A stretch of 61,967 bases of DNA from Pedobacter sp. ASV12. Lineage in GTDB: Bacteria; Bacteroidota; Bacteroidia; Sphingobacteriales; Sphingobacteriaceae. Both the position numbers and the translations under genes were made by a program. Shown here piece after piece: positions 26,545-35,725 of the stretch (the first letter of the stretch is position 1; the number at the start of each line of letters is the position of its first letter). The notes under the pieces are model-generated. The model searched no databases. It was not told the origin of the DNA and saw only the letters and a list, made by a program, of their open reading frames with translations. The stretch is taken from assembly GCF_016429155.1 (NCBI RefSeq), contig NZ_JAELUC010000013.1:1-61967 (forward strand), written 5' to 3'.

Positions 26545-27423
26545 ATGATGGAAGCAAATGTAAAAAAAGTAGCAGCAGTGTTAAATCCACCTGCACCACA
26601 CATGGTAGGTGATGGTTTTAGGGTACATAATTTCTTTCCTAGTGGCTATCGACTGAACATGAGTCCGTTCTTTATGCTCGATTACAATGCGAAAATCGAA
26701 TTTTCTGCCCGTAACGAACCTCGTGGGGTTGGTGTACACCCGCATCGCGGCTTCGAAACCGTAACCATTGCCTATCATGGCGCCGTGGCACACCACGACA
26801 GTGCGGGCAACTCGGGTACGATTTATCCCGGTGATGTACAATGGATGACCGCAGCCAGTGGCATACTCCACAAAGAATACCACGAAGAAAGCTACAGCAA
26901 AAAAGGCGGTCCTTTTCAAATGGTGCAGCTTTGGGTAAACCTGCCTGCTCAACACAAAATGAGCACGCCAAAATACCAGGGCGTAAAACAAAGCGATATG
27001 CAAAAATTGGTCTTGCCCAATGAGCAGGGCATCATCGAAGTGATTGCAGGCGATTACCAAGGCACCAAAGGCAGCGTAACTACATTCAGCCCCATTGAAA
27101 TGTACAATGCCCGGCTGAACAAGGGAGCCCAAGCCGTTTTCAGCTTTCCGGCCCATTACAACACCGCTTTTGTAGTGATAGAAGGCAGCATTAAAGTAAA
27201 CGGAACAGAACAGGCTAACACCAACCAGATGGTTTATTTTGAAAACGAAGGCGAAGAGATTGAGCTGGAAGCTTTAGAAAACAGCATCGTTTTGATACTG
27301 AGCGGCGAGCCCATCAACGAACCGATTGCGGCTTATGGGCCCTTCTTAATGAACAAGCCGGAGGAAATACAACAAGCCATAGCCGACTACAATGAAGGCA
27401 AATTTGGCTATCTCGAAGACTAA
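26545..27423 (+). CDS. Pirin-family protein (bicupin)
   Basis: 292 residues, two cupin domains. The four metal ligands of the N-terminal cupin are visible as VHPHRGFET (His65, His67) and ILHKEYHE (His109, Glu111), with the same spacing as in human pirin. Bacterial homologues have quercetin dioxygenase activity or act as redox-sensitive regulators. No signal peptide. Two adjacent ATGs are possible starts. A strong terminator follows. Confidence 0.92.
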   Translation: MMEANVKKVAAVLNPPAPHMVGDGFRVHNFFPSGYRLNMSPFFMLDYNAKIEFSARNEPRGVGVHPHRGFETVTIAYHGAVAHHDSAGNSGTIYPGDVQWMTAASGILHKEYHEESYSKKGGPFQMVQLWVNLPAQHKMSTPKYQGVKQSDMQKLVLPNEQGIIEVIAGDYQGTKGSVTTFSPIEMYNARLNKGAQAVFSFPAHYNTAFVVIEGSIKVNGTEQANTNQMVYFENEGEEIELEALENSIVLILSGEPINEPIAAYGPFLMNKPEEIQQAIADYNEGKFGYLED

Positions 27424-27445
27424 ATTACCTTGATGGTTTTTTAAG

Positions 27446-27481
27446 AAGTCGGCCATTGCATAGGGCATGGTCGACTTTTTT
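27446..27481 (+). terminator. Terminator after the pirin gene
   Basis: An 11-bp stem (27446-27456 with 27467-27477, one G-T pair), a 10-nt loop and a run of six T. Confidence 0.88.
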
Positions 27482-27493
27482 ATGATAGCCCAA

Positions 27494-28111
27494 TTAATCC
27501 TCGTCTACAAAGTAGTTGATTTCCAAAAATCGATCAAGCGCGGTTCTGTCGCCTTTCTTGGCCTTCATTTCTTTTAAAACACCTCCAACCTTGAGCTTCT
27601 TTTCGGGCAGTTTTTCTTTGCCTTTTTTGTTGCCGATAATGAATGTTTCCGAATGCTGCTCGTCCCTGATTTCGTAAATATCGTATTCGTCAAAAATCGG
27701 TACCATCACCAATGCTTTTCCGGCAGGAATAAAAATGAAGCCATTAAGTTCAGCATTCGAATCAATCAGGTGCGGTATGCCGGTAATCACCGTATTTGCA
27801 CCGGTAATGCCTTTGCTTTTTACCATAGCAGGCAATAGCCATTGCGGCTTATACTTGTTGTAATAGATTTGCAGGTCTTTATCAAACTTCGACACGATGT
27901 GCTGCTTGGCATTTTCGTCGAGCGCAGCAATGGCTAGTTCCAAAAACAAGATCGCTTTTTGCTTTTCGAAAAACAGGCCGGCCACTTTCCCTACTTCAGA
28001 AAGGCTGACAATCTCATCGTTTGGCTTGGTTAAAACATTATAAAACCTACCGCCATTATCCAAACTGTCAATGGCTTCGGCCGGGCTTTTAAACGTGATG
28101 ATCTTTTCCAT
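27494..28111 (-). CDS. Conserved hypothetical protein
   Basis: 205 residues from the ATG at 28109-28111; a TTG three codons earlier is a weaker option. No signal peptide or membrane span. The sequence is mixed alpha/beta with a Lys-rich C-terminal stretch (GNKKGKEKLPEKKLKVGG) and an acidic end. I do not recognise a family. It is 19 bp downstream of ispF on the same strand and may be transcribed with porV and ispF. Confidence 0.7.
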   Translation of the reverse strand: MEKIITFKSPAEAIDSLDNGGRFYNVLTKPNDEIVSLSEVGKVAGLFFEKQKAILFLELAIAALDENAKQHIVSKFDKDLQIYYNKYKPQWLLPAMVKSKGITGANTVITGIPHLIDSNAELNGFIFIPAGKALVMVPIFDEYDIYEIRDEQHSETFIIGNKKGKEKLPEKKLKVGGVLKEMKAKKGDRTALDRFLEINYFVDED

Positions 28112-28130
28112 CAATAACAACTATTTTTGC

Positions 28131-28610
28131 TTAAGGTTTCTGGATCAGGCAAACGGCATAGGCAACCACCCCCTCTTCCCTACCTATAAATCCCATTTGC
28201 TCGTTGGTAGTGGCTTTAATAGAAATATCTTCCACATCCATCGCTATTGCTCCGGCAATGTTAGCCTGCATCTGCGGGATATGCGGATTTATTTTAGGGG
28301 CCTCGAGGCATAGCATGGCATCGATATTGCCGATCTGCCAGCCTTTTTCCTGCAACAGCTTTACCGTTTCCTGCAGCAGTATCATACTACTGATGCCTTT
28401 CCAGCGGGGATCGGTATTCTTAAAATGGAAGCCGATATCCCTGAGGTTGGCTGCGCCCAAAAGTGCATCGCAAATGGCGTGCAATAATACATCTGCATCA
28501 GAATGGCCATAGGCACCTTTGTGATGCGCCAGGTTTACGCCGCCAATTACAAATGGATGATTGTCTTTTAATTGGTGTACATCAAAACCAAAACCTACCT
28601 TGATTTTCAT
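28131..28610 (-). CDS. ispF: 2-C-methyl-D-erythritol 2,4-cyclodiphosphate synthase
   Basis: 159 residues, full length. GFDVHQL near residue 8 supplies the Asp and His zinc ligands, and GHSDADVLLHAICDALLGA carries the signature and a further His. ATTNEQMGFIGREEG is the conserved C-terminal loop. It converts CDP-ME 2-phosphate to the cyclic diphosphate in the MEP isoprenoid pathway. Its start codon overlaps the porV stop (TAATG), so translation is coupled to that T9SS gene. Confidence 0.97.
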   Translation of the reverse strand: MKIKVGFGFDVHQLKDNHPFVIGGVNLAHHKGAYGHSDADVLLHAICDALLGAANLRDIGFHFKNTDPRWKGISSMILLQETVKLLQEKGWQIGNIDAMLCLEAPKINPHIPQMQANIAGAIAMDVEDISIKATTNEQMGFIGREEGVVAYAVCLIQKP

Positions 28611-29791
28611 TATTTCGTATTTCCGAAGTTGAACAGCAGGCTAAACCTCAAGGTATTAGCCAGCGGACTTTTTTGTGGATTGGCCAGCAAATAGGCGAAA
28701 TCCATATTGAAGATATTATATTTTAAACCAGCGCCCAAAGTTACATAACGACGATCGCCCTTTTGCGGCGACTCGTAAAAATAGCCTGCACGAAGGGCAA
28801 ACTGCTGGTTATACCAATATTCCACGCCGGTACTGATGCTAATTTCCTTCAGTTCCTCGCTAAAACCACCTGGCGCATCGCTAAAAGAACCAAATATGCC
28901 AGCCGGAACCGAACGGTCGGGATCGCGGCCCGAAATAATCTTGCCGTTCGAATCTCTGATTGGCTGGGTAGGCACCATCAGTTTATTGAAATCGAGTGCC
29001 AGCGTAAATTGGTTATAATCGTCGATGATCAATGTAGAAGCACCTCCAATTTTCATATTGGTAGGCAAGAAAAATTTCTCTCCGCCATCAACATAGCCGA
29101 TCTTGGTTCCGATATTGGAGAAATTGGCGCCTGCCCCTATAATGGCATCTTTGCCAAACATCACGGTCTGTTTTCTGTAATAGGCCGAAACATCAACTGC
29201 AAAGGCTTTGCCCGCACGCGTCTGCTGTCCGGCGGCAAACTGGCCCGACGAGAGGTTGGAATAGATAAAGCGGCCTGTGGTGCCCAAGGCAAACTCGTCG
29301 CCAAAGCGCCTCGAATAAGTGGCATCAAATGCAAACTCATTCGGGCTGTAAATGCCTAGATCTTGTTGGTTAGCGTCGGTTAGCTGAATTTGGCCCAATG
29401 AAAAATAACGCAACGAACCTCCTAACGTACTCTGGTCGTTGATTTTATAAAAACCACTGATGTAGGCGAGATTGATATCGGGAACCAGACTTTTTAACCA
29501 TGGACTATAGGAAGCCGAAAAGCCGTAAGGCAATTCTAAAAAGGCCAATTTGGAAGGATTGATGCTCATTGCGTTGGCATCGGGCGGCGCGGCCACACCG
29601 GCCTCGCCCATACTGCCCGCCCTGGCATCGGGCGTAATCAGCAAAAAAGGAACCGCTGTTATGATATTGTTAGACTGACTACCATTAGTTTGCGTACCCG
29701 GTTGCACTACTTGTGCCTGTAGCCCGGCGCTAAAAAACATGGTTAAAGAAAACATGCCTAAAGCTGTTGCACTAAAGTACTTTAATTTCAT
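28610..29791 (-). CDS. porV: Type IX secretion outer-membrane protein PorV (LptO)
   Basis: 393 residues with a signal peptide (end LQAQ near 27). The segment FLLITPDARAGSMGEAGVA and the repeated amphipathic strands to a C-terminal LRFSLLFNFGN match PorV, a FadL-like barrel. PorV carries T9SS cargo to the attachment complex at the outer membrane. The gene is divergent from gldJ across a 396-bp gap. Its stop overlaps the ispF start by one base. Confidence 0.94.
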   Translation of the reverse strand: MKLKYFSATALGMFSLTMFFSAGLQAQVVQPGTQTNGSQSNNIITAVPFLLITPDARAGSMGEAGVAAPPDANAMSINPSKLAFLELPYGFSASYSPWLKSLVPDINLAYISGFYKINDQSTLGGSLRYFSLGQIQLTDANQQDLGIYSPNEFAFDATYSRRFGDEFALGTTGRFIYSNLSSGQFAAGQQTRAGKAFAVDVSAYYRKQTVMFGKDAIIGAGANFSNIGTKIGYVDGGEKFFLPTNMKIGGASTLIIDDYNQFTLALDFNKLMVPTQPIRDSNGKIISGRDPDRSVPAGIFGSFSDAPGGFSEELKEISISTGVEYWYNQQFALRAGYFYESPQKGDRRYVTLGAGLKYNIFNMDFAYLLANPQKSPLANTLRFSLLFNFGNTK

Positions 29792-30187
29792 CAGTTGAAA
29801 CAGATATATCAGGCATGCAAGTTAACATAGTGTTTACTAATTTCAAAGCATTAATATATTATATGACTTCTAGCGGGTCAACTTGTTAGCAAACAAACGT
29901 ATTTTTCAATTAAATGTTGTTATAGCCAATTAAACGCATCAAAATAGGCAAAAAAACCTTCTCGCTTATACTATAAAGCATTGGGGCCGGCACGTGTCCA
30001 GACGGGAAGAAAACACCTAATACATTTAGCCACAATAAATTAAGGAAGTTTACGTTTGTAGGTATTGTTCTATTATTGGAGCAAAGGGTTATGCCTGAAC
30101 TTATAGGCAACTAAAAAGTAAGATTTTTTTTGGTGGCCCGCCCTTTTTACGTAATTTTAACGGTTAAGTGTTACAAAGGCACATTTT
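29792..30187. other. Divergent porV-gldJ intergenic region
   Basis: A 396-bp region with no convincing gene. It holds a -7 box for porV (minus strand, 29894-29901, TACGTTTG), a plus-strand TACGTTTG at 30051-30058 without a -33 partner, a weak hairpin (30092-30109), and the gldJ promoter at 30129-30159. A 66-codon minus-strand frame at 29910-30110 has no protein-like character. Confidence 0.5.
30129..30159 (+). promoter_or_regulatory. gldJ promoter
   Basis: TTTG at 30129-30132, 19-nt spacer, TAATTTTA at 30152-30159 (one mismatch to TAnnTTTG). The predicted start of transcription is about 23 nt before the gldJ ATG. Confidence 0.52.
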
Positions 30188-31767
30188 ATGAAAAAAACAT
30201 ACTTTTACTCTTTTGCATTCTTGATCAGTCTTACCGTTTTTGCTTCTTGCAAGTCTAAAAACAGCAGTGCGGTATCGAACAAAACCGGATATGCCTACAA
30301 CAAAAAGGAAAACGGCGGATTCGAGGTGGCAAATAAGTACAAACGTGGCCCAGGGCCAGGATTAGTAGAGATTGAAGGTGGCGAGTTCATCATGGGTGGC
30401 AGTGCGGTTGATATTCCGGGCCAAGACATGAGCAACTACAACTACAAACGCGAGGTTACGGTAAGCTCTTTTTATATGGACGACACCGAGGTTTCGAACA
30501 CCAACTGGTTAGAATACCTGAACTGGATCAAAAGGAACTTTCCTACCGATGCGCAATACTACTATGAAGAACTTCCTGATACTTTGGTTTGGCGTAGTCC
30601 GCTTTCGTTTAACGAGCCCTATGTAAACAACTATTTAAGACATCCGGCTTACCAAGACTATCCGGTAGTTGGCGTAAGTGCGAAACAAGCCGAAAGATAC
30701 TGCGCCTGGAGAACGGATATGGTAAACGAAAAGCTTTTACGCGACAAAGGCTATATGAATTCCTTTGCCACAGTTAATGGCACGGCAACCGGCAGAAATG
30801 CAACGGCAGCCGCGGCAGTTCCTAAAAAAGATAAACCTTTCAATACTGAAATCTATTTAAATGGCCAATACGACGACAAAGGCCCTAGGGCCATGGCTGA
30901 TTTAAATCCTGCAGCCACAGCTAGCGGCACTACAACCAATGGCCGGAGAGGTACAGGAGCAACTAGAAACGTAAGGTTGGAAGACGGTGTAATTCTGCAG
31001 CCTTTCCGCTTGCCTACAGAAGCCGAGTGGGAATACGCTGCTTTGGGCCTCATTGGCAACACCCAATATGAAAACGTAAACGAGAAAAAATCTATCCTTG
31101 GAATGGTTTGGGCATCACTTCAGCCAAGAAAAAAACCAGGGGATTGATTTTGGCCAACTTTAAAAGAAGCAAAGGCGATTACATGGGTGTTGGTGGTTCT
31201 TTGAACGATAAAGCTGCTTTTACCCAAAACGTAAAAAGTTATATGCCTAACGATTTTGGCCTTTACAACATGGCTGGAAATGTAAACGAGTGGGTAGCCG
31301 ACGTATACCGTGCCGCTACTTTCGAGCAGGCCGATGCCTTAAACCCATTCAGGGGTAACCAATTCCAAAACAAAGACAGAGATCCTGTAAACAGCCAATT
31401 GAAACAAAACAAATATGGCAAGCCCGAAATGGTAAAGGCCAACTCTGGCGTTAAACAAACCTGGGAAGAGCTACAGGCCGGAAAAGCAGCAGGCACCAAC
31501 GGCAGCGCGGCCTACAACGCCGATCAACGCGGTTACCGCGACGAGCAAAGTGCTTTGTACGGCATTACTACTTTGGTAAACGATAAATCGAGAGTTTACA
31601 AAGGTGGCTCGTGGAACGACCAGGCACAATGGCTAAATCCGGCAGCAAGAAGACACTTGCAGGAAGACGAATCGACCGCGGATATTGGTTTCCGTTGCGC
31701 CATGACCATGTTGGGCCCATCAGAAATCAAATCGAGTGGCAAGCCTCAATTCAAGTCAGGCAGGTAA
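30188..31767 (+). CDS. gldJ: Gliding motility lipoprotein GldJ, split by an apparent 1-base deletion
   Basis: The N-terminal part (30188 on) has a lipoprotein signal with lipobox VFASC (Cys21) and an FGE-sulfatase-like domain beginning GLVEIEGGEFIMGG. The reading frame breaks near 31085-31090, where GAG is followed by six A. With seven A the frame continues as NEKK-IYPWNGLGITSAKKKTRG into the second half, ending in GGSWNDQAQWLNPAARRHL...DIGFRCAM. Without it the protein ends at 31147. GldJ is needed for gliding and for a stable T9SS, so a sequencing or assembly error in the A-run is the first suspect; slippage-type recoding is possible. Both halves look fully conserved, so the gene is not otherwise decayed. 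Confidence 0.88.
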
Positions 31768-31780
31768 GCCTCAAAAAAAT

Positions 31781-31823
31781 AACAGGAAGGCCCGAAAATC
31801 CTAGATTTTCGGGCCTTCCTGTT
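31781..31823. terminator. Long hairpin between gldJ and the BCCP-like gene
   Basis: A perfect 20-bp stem (31781-31800 with 31804-31823) closed by CTA. The A7 run at 31773-31779 would give a T-run for the minus-strand gene; the plus side lacks a strong T-run. Confidence 0.82.
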
Positions 31824-31865
31824 CATACACTTACGAAGCTTTTTGAAACTTCGAGAGCGTATGTC

Positions 31866-32366
31866 CTAGCTAAAGCTAACGAGCAATTCATTTTTCTCTA
31901 CTTTATCGCCTTGTTTTACCGCTATCTTCTTAATTACCCCATCGGTAGGCGATTTGATCATATTTTCCATTTTCATGGCTTCGAGTACCAAGAGGCTATC
32001 GCCTTTCTTTACCTCATCGCCTTCGCTGGCCAGTACGTTTAGCACTAGCCCTGGCATTGGTGCTTTTACCTGCTGTATTTTATGGGCTGCCAGGTTGTCC
32101 ATACCCAATTGCTTAAGCAACTGGTCAAACTGATCTTTGATGCTAACCGTATACAAGTTGCCATTTACTTTAACCGTAGCGGTTTTTTCTTCTTTGTTCA
32201 GTTCTACAAGTTCTGTAGTATAAGATTTGTTCTGATAAAGCACATGAGCGGTGTTCCCGTTCAAGGGAAAACTATCCAATGTCACTACCTCATGATTGAT
32301 TTTTAGCGATTGGTTAGTTGCCTCGATCTCAAAATCATACTTGTTGTTTACTTTTACTTGATACAT
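31866..32366 (-). CDS. Biotin/lipoyl carrier protein (acyl-CoA carboxylase BCCP-like)
   Basis: 166 residues. The C-terminal half is a biotinyl domain with LEAMKMEN, Lys132 being the biotin attachment site, preceded by KAPMPGLV. The N-terminal 90 residues resemble the linker region of propionyl-CoA or pyruvate carboxylase carrier subunits. No carboxylase subunits are next to it, so the partner lies elsewhere. It is 2 bp after the DUF4159 gene at the end of a five-to-six-gene minus-strand operon. Confidence 0.9.
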   Translation of the reverse strand: MYQVKVNNKYDFEIEATNQSLKINHEVVTLDSFPLNGNTAHVLYQNKSYTTELVELNKEEKTATVKVNGNLYTVSIKDQFDQLLKQLGMDNLAAHKIQQVKAPMPGLVLNVLASEGDEVKKGDSLLVLEAMKMENMIKSPTDGVIKKIAVKQGDKVEKNELLVSFS

Positions 32367-32368
32367 GT

Positions 32369-33151
32369 TTATTGGGTTAAAGCATATTGCACTAGATTTG
32401 CGCCCATTTTTAGCGCCTTGGTCCTACTTTCTTGCGTATCGCTGGGATATGTGCCGTAATCTTCCCAACCATTGCCCAGATCGCATTCGTAGGTATAATA
32501 GCAAACCACCCTGCCTTGCCAGATCAGCGCAAAGCCTTGCGGCCGTTTGCCATCGTGTTCGTGTATTTTGGGCAGGCCTGCCGGGAACTTGAATTTCTGG
32601 TTGTACAGCTTATGGTCGGCGGGCAGTTCTACAAAGCTCAGCTCAGGAAAAACCTTTTTCATTTGGGGCCTGATAAACTTGTCGAGCCCATAATTATCGT
32701 CGATATGCAAGAAGCCCCCACCGATTAAATATTTTCTCAGATTAGCCGCTTCCTGGTCGTTAAAAATCACGTTGCCATGGCCGGTCATGTACACAAAAGG
32801 AAAATTGTACAGTTCGGCACTGCCCACTTCCACAATGCCTTCGTCTGGCGCAAAATTAGTATTGATATTTTTATTGCAGAATTCGATGAGGTTAGGCAAA
32901 GCTGTTCGGTTGCCATACCAATCGCCACCCCCACTGTACTTCAGCTTACCCATTTTATAGGTTGGGGCGTTGAAGCCGGTAAGGGAAACCAAGACCGAAA
33001 AACCCAAGATTAAAGGCAGAAGGTTGAAGGTTGAAAGTTTAAAGTTTAAAGCGGAAGGGCCAAAGACCAAAACCCAAAGTGAAACCGCAATGCGCTTAAG
33101 TGACTTGCCCAAATTGTAAATCGTAGCTCGTAAATCGTAAATCAGCTTCAT
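32369..33151 (-). CDS. DUF4159 protein with repeat-encoded N-terminus
   Basis: 260 residues. DUF4159 starts at about residue 66 (YKMGKLKYSGGGDWYGNRTALPNL) and includes GGGFLHIDDNYG and the ending TKALKMGANLVQYALTQ. Residues about 45-62 can act as a signal peptide. The first ~57 residues are largely encoded by two blocks of 7-bp repeats, giving echoes such as IYDL/IYNL and FKLSTFNL. The ATG overlaps the rsmE stop as ATGA, so the long form is translationally coupled. Family members normally begin with a short signal peptide. Function of the domain is unknown; some relatives sit near gliding or cell-surface genes. Confidence 0.82.
   Translation of the reverse strand: MKLIYDLRATIYNLGKSLKRIAVSLWVLVFGPSALNFKLSTFNLLPLILGFSVLVSLTGFNAPTYKMGKLKYSGGGDWYGNRTALPNLIEFCNKNINTNFAPDEGIVEVGSAELYNFPFVYMTGHGNVIFNDQEAANLRKYLIGGGFLHIDDNYGLDKFIRPQMKKVFPELSFVELPADHKLYNQKFKFPAGLPKIHEHDGKRPQGFALIWQGRVVCYYTYECDLGNGWEDYGTYPSDTQESRTKALKMGANLVQYALTQ
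32982..33086. repeat. Heptanucleotide tandem repeat, block C2 (15 units)
   Basis: Fifteen consecutive 7-bp units, e.g. ttgaagg, ttgaaag, tttaaag, tttaaag, cggaagg, gccaaag. AA occupies positions 4-5 in 13 of 15. The block lies inside the DUF4159 reading frame, codons about 22-57. Confidence 0.85.
33109..33150. repeat. Heptanucleotide tandem repeat, block C1
   Basis: Units ccaaatt, gtaaatc, gtagctc, gtaaatc, gtaaatc and agcttca in unbroken 7-bp phase. The block covers the first 14 codons of the DUF4159 gene. Confidence 0.82.
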
Positions 33152-33849
33152 CGGTTGACATAGTTAAGCTCGAAACAGGCATACAAGGCTGCCGTTTCCG
33201 TTCTCAGGCGCGTTTGTCCTAAAGTTACGGGTTTGTAGCCATTTTGCAAAGCGAGCTCCAGCTCTGCAGCCGTAAAATCACCTTCGGGGCCAATCAGCAC
33301 CACATACGATTGGTGCGGCTGTACCAAATCTCTAGCATAGGTTTTATCGCCATCCATGCAATGGGCAATCAGTTTATTGGCCGAGGTTTCCTTGTTGAGG
33401 AAATCGGCCAGCGCCATAGTTGGATTTAGCCGCGGATGATAGGCTGTAAGCGATTGCTTGACCGCCGAAGTAATTACTTTATCGAGCCTTTCTTCCTTAA
33501 CCACACGTCGTTCGGAACGATCACAGATGAGCGGTGTAATTTCGTCAATGCCAATTTCTGTTGCCTTTTCCAAGAACCACTCCAAACGGTCGATGTTTTT
33601 AGTAGGCGCGACGGCAATATGCAGGTGATGGTTGCGTTTGCCATAATCCTGCTGGCTGCTGATTACTTTTAAATCGACATGCTTTTTGCTGACCGAACTG
33701 ATTTCGGCTTCGTAAAAACCACCACGACCATCGATAAGCTGCACAACATCGCCTACATCCAACCGAAGCACCTTGCTGCAATGTTTGCTTTCTTCTTCGT
33801 TAAGCGTATAATGGGCCGATGCAATATCTGGTGTATAGAAGATATGCAT
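33148..33849 (-). CDS. rsmE: 16S rRNA (uracil-1498-N3)-methyltransferase
   Basis: 233 residues with an N-terminal PUA-like domain and a SPOUT C-terminal domain. VLIGPEGDFTAAEL and TLGQTRLRTETAA are the trefoil-knot SAM-binding motifs of RsmE. It methylates U1498 of 16S rRNA in the assembled 30S subunit. Its stop overlaps the DUF4159 start by 4 bp, and it lies 11 bp after the CorC-like gene. Confidence 0.95.
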   Translation of the reverse strand: MHIFYTPDIASAHYTLNEEESKHCSKVLRLDVGDVVQLIDGRGGFYEAEISSVSKKHVDLKVISSQQDYGKRNHHLHIAVAPTKNIDRLEWFLEKATEIGIDEITPLICDRSERRVVKEERLDKVITSAVKQSLTAYHPRLNPTMALADFLNKETSANKLIAHCMDGDKTYARDLVQPHQSYVVLIGPEGDFTAAELELALQNGYKPVTLGQTRLRTETAALYACFELNYVNR

Positions 33850-33860
33850 AATGTGGGGGA

Positions 33861-35174
33861 TTAATGGTTATCAACCATGTCGCTTTTGCCAATAACCAGC
33901 TCGAGCTTGATGGTTTCGATATTTTGTTCCGTTTTTTTAAGGATGGTGAAAAGGTAGCCATAGCATTCTTCGCTATCGCCAACCTCCGGAATTTTGCCAA
34001 AGGCGTGCGAAACCAAGCCGCCTACGGTATCAAAATCTTCGTCTTCGGGCAAATCGTGTGGCAAATGCTCGTTTACGTCGTAAACCGTGGCATAGGCATT
34101 AATGATAAATTCGGTATCTGAAATCTTTTCAACGGTTGGCTTTTCCTCGTCATACTCATCTTGGATCTCGCCCACAATCTCTTCCACAATATCTTCGAGC
34201 GTAACCATGCCTGCCGTACCGCCAAACTCGTCGATGACGATGGCAATCTGGATGCGTTTTTGCTGCAGTTCGCTCAACAGGTCGTTGATTTTTTTGGTTT
34301 CAGGCACAAAGTAAGGCTTCCTGATGATATCGGTTAAAGCCCACTCCTTTTTACCCGCCAATAATGGCAAAATATCTTTGGCATGCACAATGCCGATAAT
34401 CTTATCGATGATCTCATCGTAAACCGGCATACGTGAATAGCCTTCGGCAATGATCTTTTGTACGACTTCTTCTTTCGGCGTATCCAGCTCGATACTCGAT
34501 ATTTTGGTACGGGGCACCATGATGTTTTTAACCACGCGCTCGTTAAAATCGAATACGTTTTTAATCAGTTCGTGCTCATTGGTATCTAAGGCACCGCTTT
34601 CCTTGCCCTGATCTAACAGGTACTGCAGCTCTTCGGTACTGTGTAAAGATTCGTGCCCATCAGCCGTATTGATGCCAAACAGCTTAAGTACAATCCTTGC
34701 AAAACCATTGAGCAACCAAATAAAAGGCCTACCAATAAAGTAGAAACCCTGTAAGGGCAAGGCAATAAACAAGGTGGTAGCCACCGGTCGCTGGATAGCC
34801 AATGATTTTGGCGCCAACTCGCCAAATACGATGTGCATAATGGTAATGATAGAGAAGGCAATAACTGTTGATGCCGAGCTGATAAAAGTTTCGCTCATGC
34901 CCAAGTTTTGCAAGCCATCGTGGATCAAGTCGTGCATCACGCGTTCGCCCACCCAGCCCAAGCCTAGCGAAGCCAAGGTAATGCCCAATTGTGTAGCGGC
35001 CAGATAGCCATCCAAGTTGTGGATGATATGCTTGGCCATTTTGCCTACACGGCTTCCAGATTTTGCCTTGATCTCAATTTGGGAACCCCGAACCTTAACG
35101 ATAGCAAATTCTGCGGCCACAAAAAAGCCGTTCAGCGCAACTAAAAAGAAAGTCCAGAATAGATCCCAGCCCAT
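33861..35174 (-). CDS. CNNM/CorC/HlyC-type transporter-associated protein
   Basis: 437 residues. Residues 1-200 form the DUF21 membrane domain with several helices, followed by a CBS pair (about 220-340, beginning [12 protein letters not shown] and including [10 protein letters not shown] and [13 protein letters not shown]) and a C-terminal CorC_HlyC domain (about 350-430). Family members function in Mg2+/Co2+ efflux or resistance; the old name hemolysin is misleading. Its first base overlaps the pyrophosphatase stop, so the genes are coupled. Confidence 0.93.
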   Translation of the reverse strand: MGWDLFWTFFLVALNGFFVAAEFAIVKVRGSQIEIKAKSGSRVGKMAKHIIHNLDGYLAATQLGITLASLGLGWVGERVMHDLIHDGLQNLGMSETFISSASTVIAFSIITIMHIVFGELAPKSLAIQRPVATTLFIALPLQGFYFIGRPFIWLLNGFARIVLKLFGINTADGHESLHSTEELQYLLDQGKESGALDTNEHELIKNVFDFNERVVKNIMVPRTKISSIELDTPKEEVVQKIIAEGYSRMPVYDEIIDKIIGIVHAKDILPLLAGKKEWALTDIIRKPYFVPETKKINDLLSELQQKRIQIAIVIDEFGGTAGMVTLEDIVEEIVGEIQDEYDEEKPTVEKISDTEFIINAYATVYDVNEHLPHDLPEDEDFDTVGGLVSHAFGKIPEVGDSEECYGYLFTILKKTEQNIETIKLELVIGKSDMVDNH

Positions 35175-35725
35175 TAAGCTAATTTTCCAAATGTTTTGTT
35201 ATATAATTCGATGCTCTCATTAATTACCTTATGAGCGTATCGCACCCCTAGCAGGTGTTCAATTGTTACCTTTTTCTCTTCTAAAGCCTTATAATCCTGA
35301 AAGAATTTTACAATTTCCTTCATGGTATGTGGCGGCAGTTCGTGCAAGTCGTTGATATAGTTTACCGACATGTCGTTTTTGGCTACTGCGATAATCTTAT
35401 CGTCCTGTTCGCCATTATCCACCATGTGCATTACACCAATTACCTTGGCTTCGATGATGGTCATTGGATACACATCTACCGAGCACAGCACCAAGATATC
35501 CAGGGGATCGTTATCATCGCAATACGTCTGCGGAATAAATCCGTAGTTTGCCGGATACATCACCGAAGAGAACAACACCCTGTCTAGCTTGATCAGGTTA
35601 GACTCTTTATCGATTTCGTATTTTGCTTTGGAACCTTTAGGAATTTCTATAATTGCATTCACAACCTCCGGTGCGTTTTTGCCCGGAGAAACACTATGCC
35701 ATGGATGATAGCCGTCTTTACTCAT
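35174..35725 (-). CDS. ppa: Inorganic pyrophosphatase, family I
   Basis: 183 residues, soluble. The signature DNDPLDI carries the metal-binding aspartates. [13 protein letters not shown] and KYEIDKES supply other active-site residues. It hydrolyses PPi to phosphate in the cytosol. It overlaps the upstream dedA gene by 4 bp (ATGA) and the downstream CorC-like gene by 1 bp. Confidence 0.95.
   Translation of the reverse strand: MSKDGYHPWHSVSPGKNAPEVVNAIIEIPKGSKAKYEIDKESNLIKLDRVLFSSVMYPANYGFIPQTYCDDNDPLDILVLCSVDVYPMTIIEAKVIGVMHMVDNGEQDDKIIAVAKNDMSVNYINDLHELPPHTMKEIVKFFQDYKALEEKKVTIEHLLGVRYAHKVINESIELYNKTFGKLA

Noticed and set aside
29910..30110. 66-codon minus-strand frame between porV and gldJ
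   Set aside because: It lacks protein-like composition and overlaps likely promoter sequence. No start context.
32982..33150. Heptad arrays as CRISPR or minisatellite
   Set aside because: Units are only 7 bp, degenerate and contiguous, with no spacers and no cas genes. They fit short tandem repeats.
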